Shown here: positions 29,371 through 30,273 of the stretch, piece after piece | Position numbering within the stretch: the stretch's first letter is position 1 | Layout of the letters: every line of letters begins with the position of its first letter | DNA from: Nemertoderma westbladi | Lineage: Eukaryota; Xenacoelomorpha; Nemertodermatida; Nemertodermatidae | Direction of reading: 5' to 3' | NCBI GenBank assembly: GCA_032718475.1 | Contig: JAUCBJ010003621.1 | Span: 1-30,273 of the forward strand | Length of the DNA stretch: 30,273 nucleotides | Notes under the pieces: model-generated | The model's input: only the letters and a program-made list of their open reading frames with translations | Told to the model about the DNA's origin: nothing | The model's database searches: none | Program-made: the position numbers and the translations under genes

Positions 29371-30273
29371 CGGTGGGCTGCGGTTCGTTCTGTAGCGGTG
29401 GGCTGCGGTTCGTTCTGTTGCGGTGGGCTGCGGTTCGTTCTGTTGCAGTGGGCTGCGGTTCGTTCTGTTGCGGTGGGCTGCGGTTCGTTCTGTTGCAGTG
29501 GGCTGCGGTTCGTTCTGTTGCGGTGGGCTGCGGTTCGTTCTGTTGCAGTGGGCTGCGGTTCGTTCTGTTGCGGTGGGCTGCGGTTCGTTCTGTTGCGGTG
29601 GGCTGCGGTTCGTTCTGTTGCGGTGGGCTGCGGTTCGTTCTGTTGCGGTGGGCTGCGGTTCGTTCTGTAGCGGTGGGCTGCGGTTCGTTCTGTTGCAGTG
29701 GGCTGCGGTTCGTTCTGTTGCAGTGGGCTGCGGTTCGTTCTGTTGCAGTGGGCTGCGGTTCGTTCTGTAGCGGTGGGCTGCGGTTCGTTCTGTAGCGGTG
29801 GGCTGCGGTTCGTTCTGTTGCGGTGGGCTGCGGTTCGTTCTGTTGCAGTGGGCTGCGGTTCGTTCTGTTGCGGTGGGCTGCGGTTCGTTCTGTTGCAGTG
29901 GGCTGCGGTTCGTTCTGTTGCGGTGGGCTGCGGTTCGTTCTGTTGCAGTGGGCTGCGGTTCGTTCTGTTGCGGTGGGCTGCGGTTCGTTCTGTTGCGGTG
30001 GGCTGCGGTTCGTTCTGTTGCGGTGGGCTGCGGTTCGTTCTGTTGCGGTGGGCTGCGGTTCGTTCTGTAGCGGTGGGCTGCGGTTCGTTCTGTTGCAGTG
30101 GGCTGCGGTTCGTTCTGTTGCAGTGGGCTGCGGTTCGTTCTGTTGCAGTGGGCTGCGGTTCGTTCTGTTGCGGTGGGCTGCGGTTCGTTCTGTTGCGGTG
30201 GGCTGCGGTTCGTTCTGTTGCGGTGGGCTGCGGTTCGTTCTGTTGCGGTGGGCTGCGGTTCGTTCTGTTGCGG
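29371..30273. repeat. 25-bp GC-rich minisatellite, 36 units, running off the window
   Basis: The unit is cggtgggctgcggttcgttc plus tgttg. Junctions come in three forms: tgtagcgg, tgttgcgg and tgttgcag. Junctions 1-15 and 17-31 have the same order, giving a 400-bp (16-unit) higher-order period. Three plus-strand frames are open for long stretches because the only stop is the tag in the tgtag form; the minus strand has no stop codon in any frame across the array. These frames are by-products of the unit and not genes. The array continues past 30273. Confidence 0.97.

Noticed and set aside
29367-30070. Four long overlapping plus-strand frames encoding GCGSFCC / LRFVLL repeats
   Set aside because: They are three frames of a 25-bp unit, ended only by the tag in one unit variant. 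Identical peptides recur 400 bp apart because the DNA repeats. No conserved protein.

Overview
This is repeat-dominated eukaryotic, almost certainly animal, nuclear DNA. It carries two recognisable conserved animal genes, YPEL5 and a METTL23-like methyltransferase. It also carries relics of a non-LTR retrotransposon and a Penelope-like element, several DNA-transposon derivatives with terminal inverted repeats (TIRs), and three long minisatellite arrays. There are no bacterial-style operons, rRNAs or convincing functional tRNAs. The element mix and the frequent short palindromes (taccggta, aggcct) suggest a marine invertebrate, perhaps a deuterostome such as an echinoderm or hemichordate. That guess is an impression from composition and is weak.

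Layout. Positions 1-5279 look like a composite mobile segment bounded by inverted copies of a 23-bp end. Inside are a broken LINE reverse transcriptase on the minus strand (about 1274-3035) flanked by 97-bp direct repeats, a ~146-bp satellite whose every unit carries a CTCF-like motif (3312-4210), and a (GAC)n microsatellite. Positions 5299-5819 are a foldback element with two tRNA-like halves in opposite orientation. Positions 6385-6561 are a near-palindromic MITE. Positions 7207-8627 are a long-TIR element with a 9-bp target duplication, typical of Mutator-like elements. YPEL5 lies in one exon at 9050-9436. A frameshifted Penelope-like relic with a GIY-YIG endonuclease end lies at about 10238-11291 and is followed by a G26 tract and a decayed hammerhead-like hairpin. 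Two diverged direct repeats (11909-12210 and 12829-13178) lead into the arrays.

The arrays make up about 40% of the window. The first is exactly 176 units of 38 bp (13181-19873), including a block of about 64 units that occurs twice. The second is about 73 units of 64/59 bp (21653-27953), split by a 1698-bp TIR element (25255-26952). The third is a 25-bp GC-rich array starting 41 bp after the METTL23-like stop codon and running off the window end, with a 400-bp (16-unit) higher-order period.

The two genes show no functional link to each other. The most notable content is structural: nested tandem amplification on at least two scales in each of two unrelated arrays, a transposon footprint that can be read against neighbouring units of its own target array, and regulatory-motif-like sequence multiplied by satellite amplification. 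I did not find a credible new multi-gene system.
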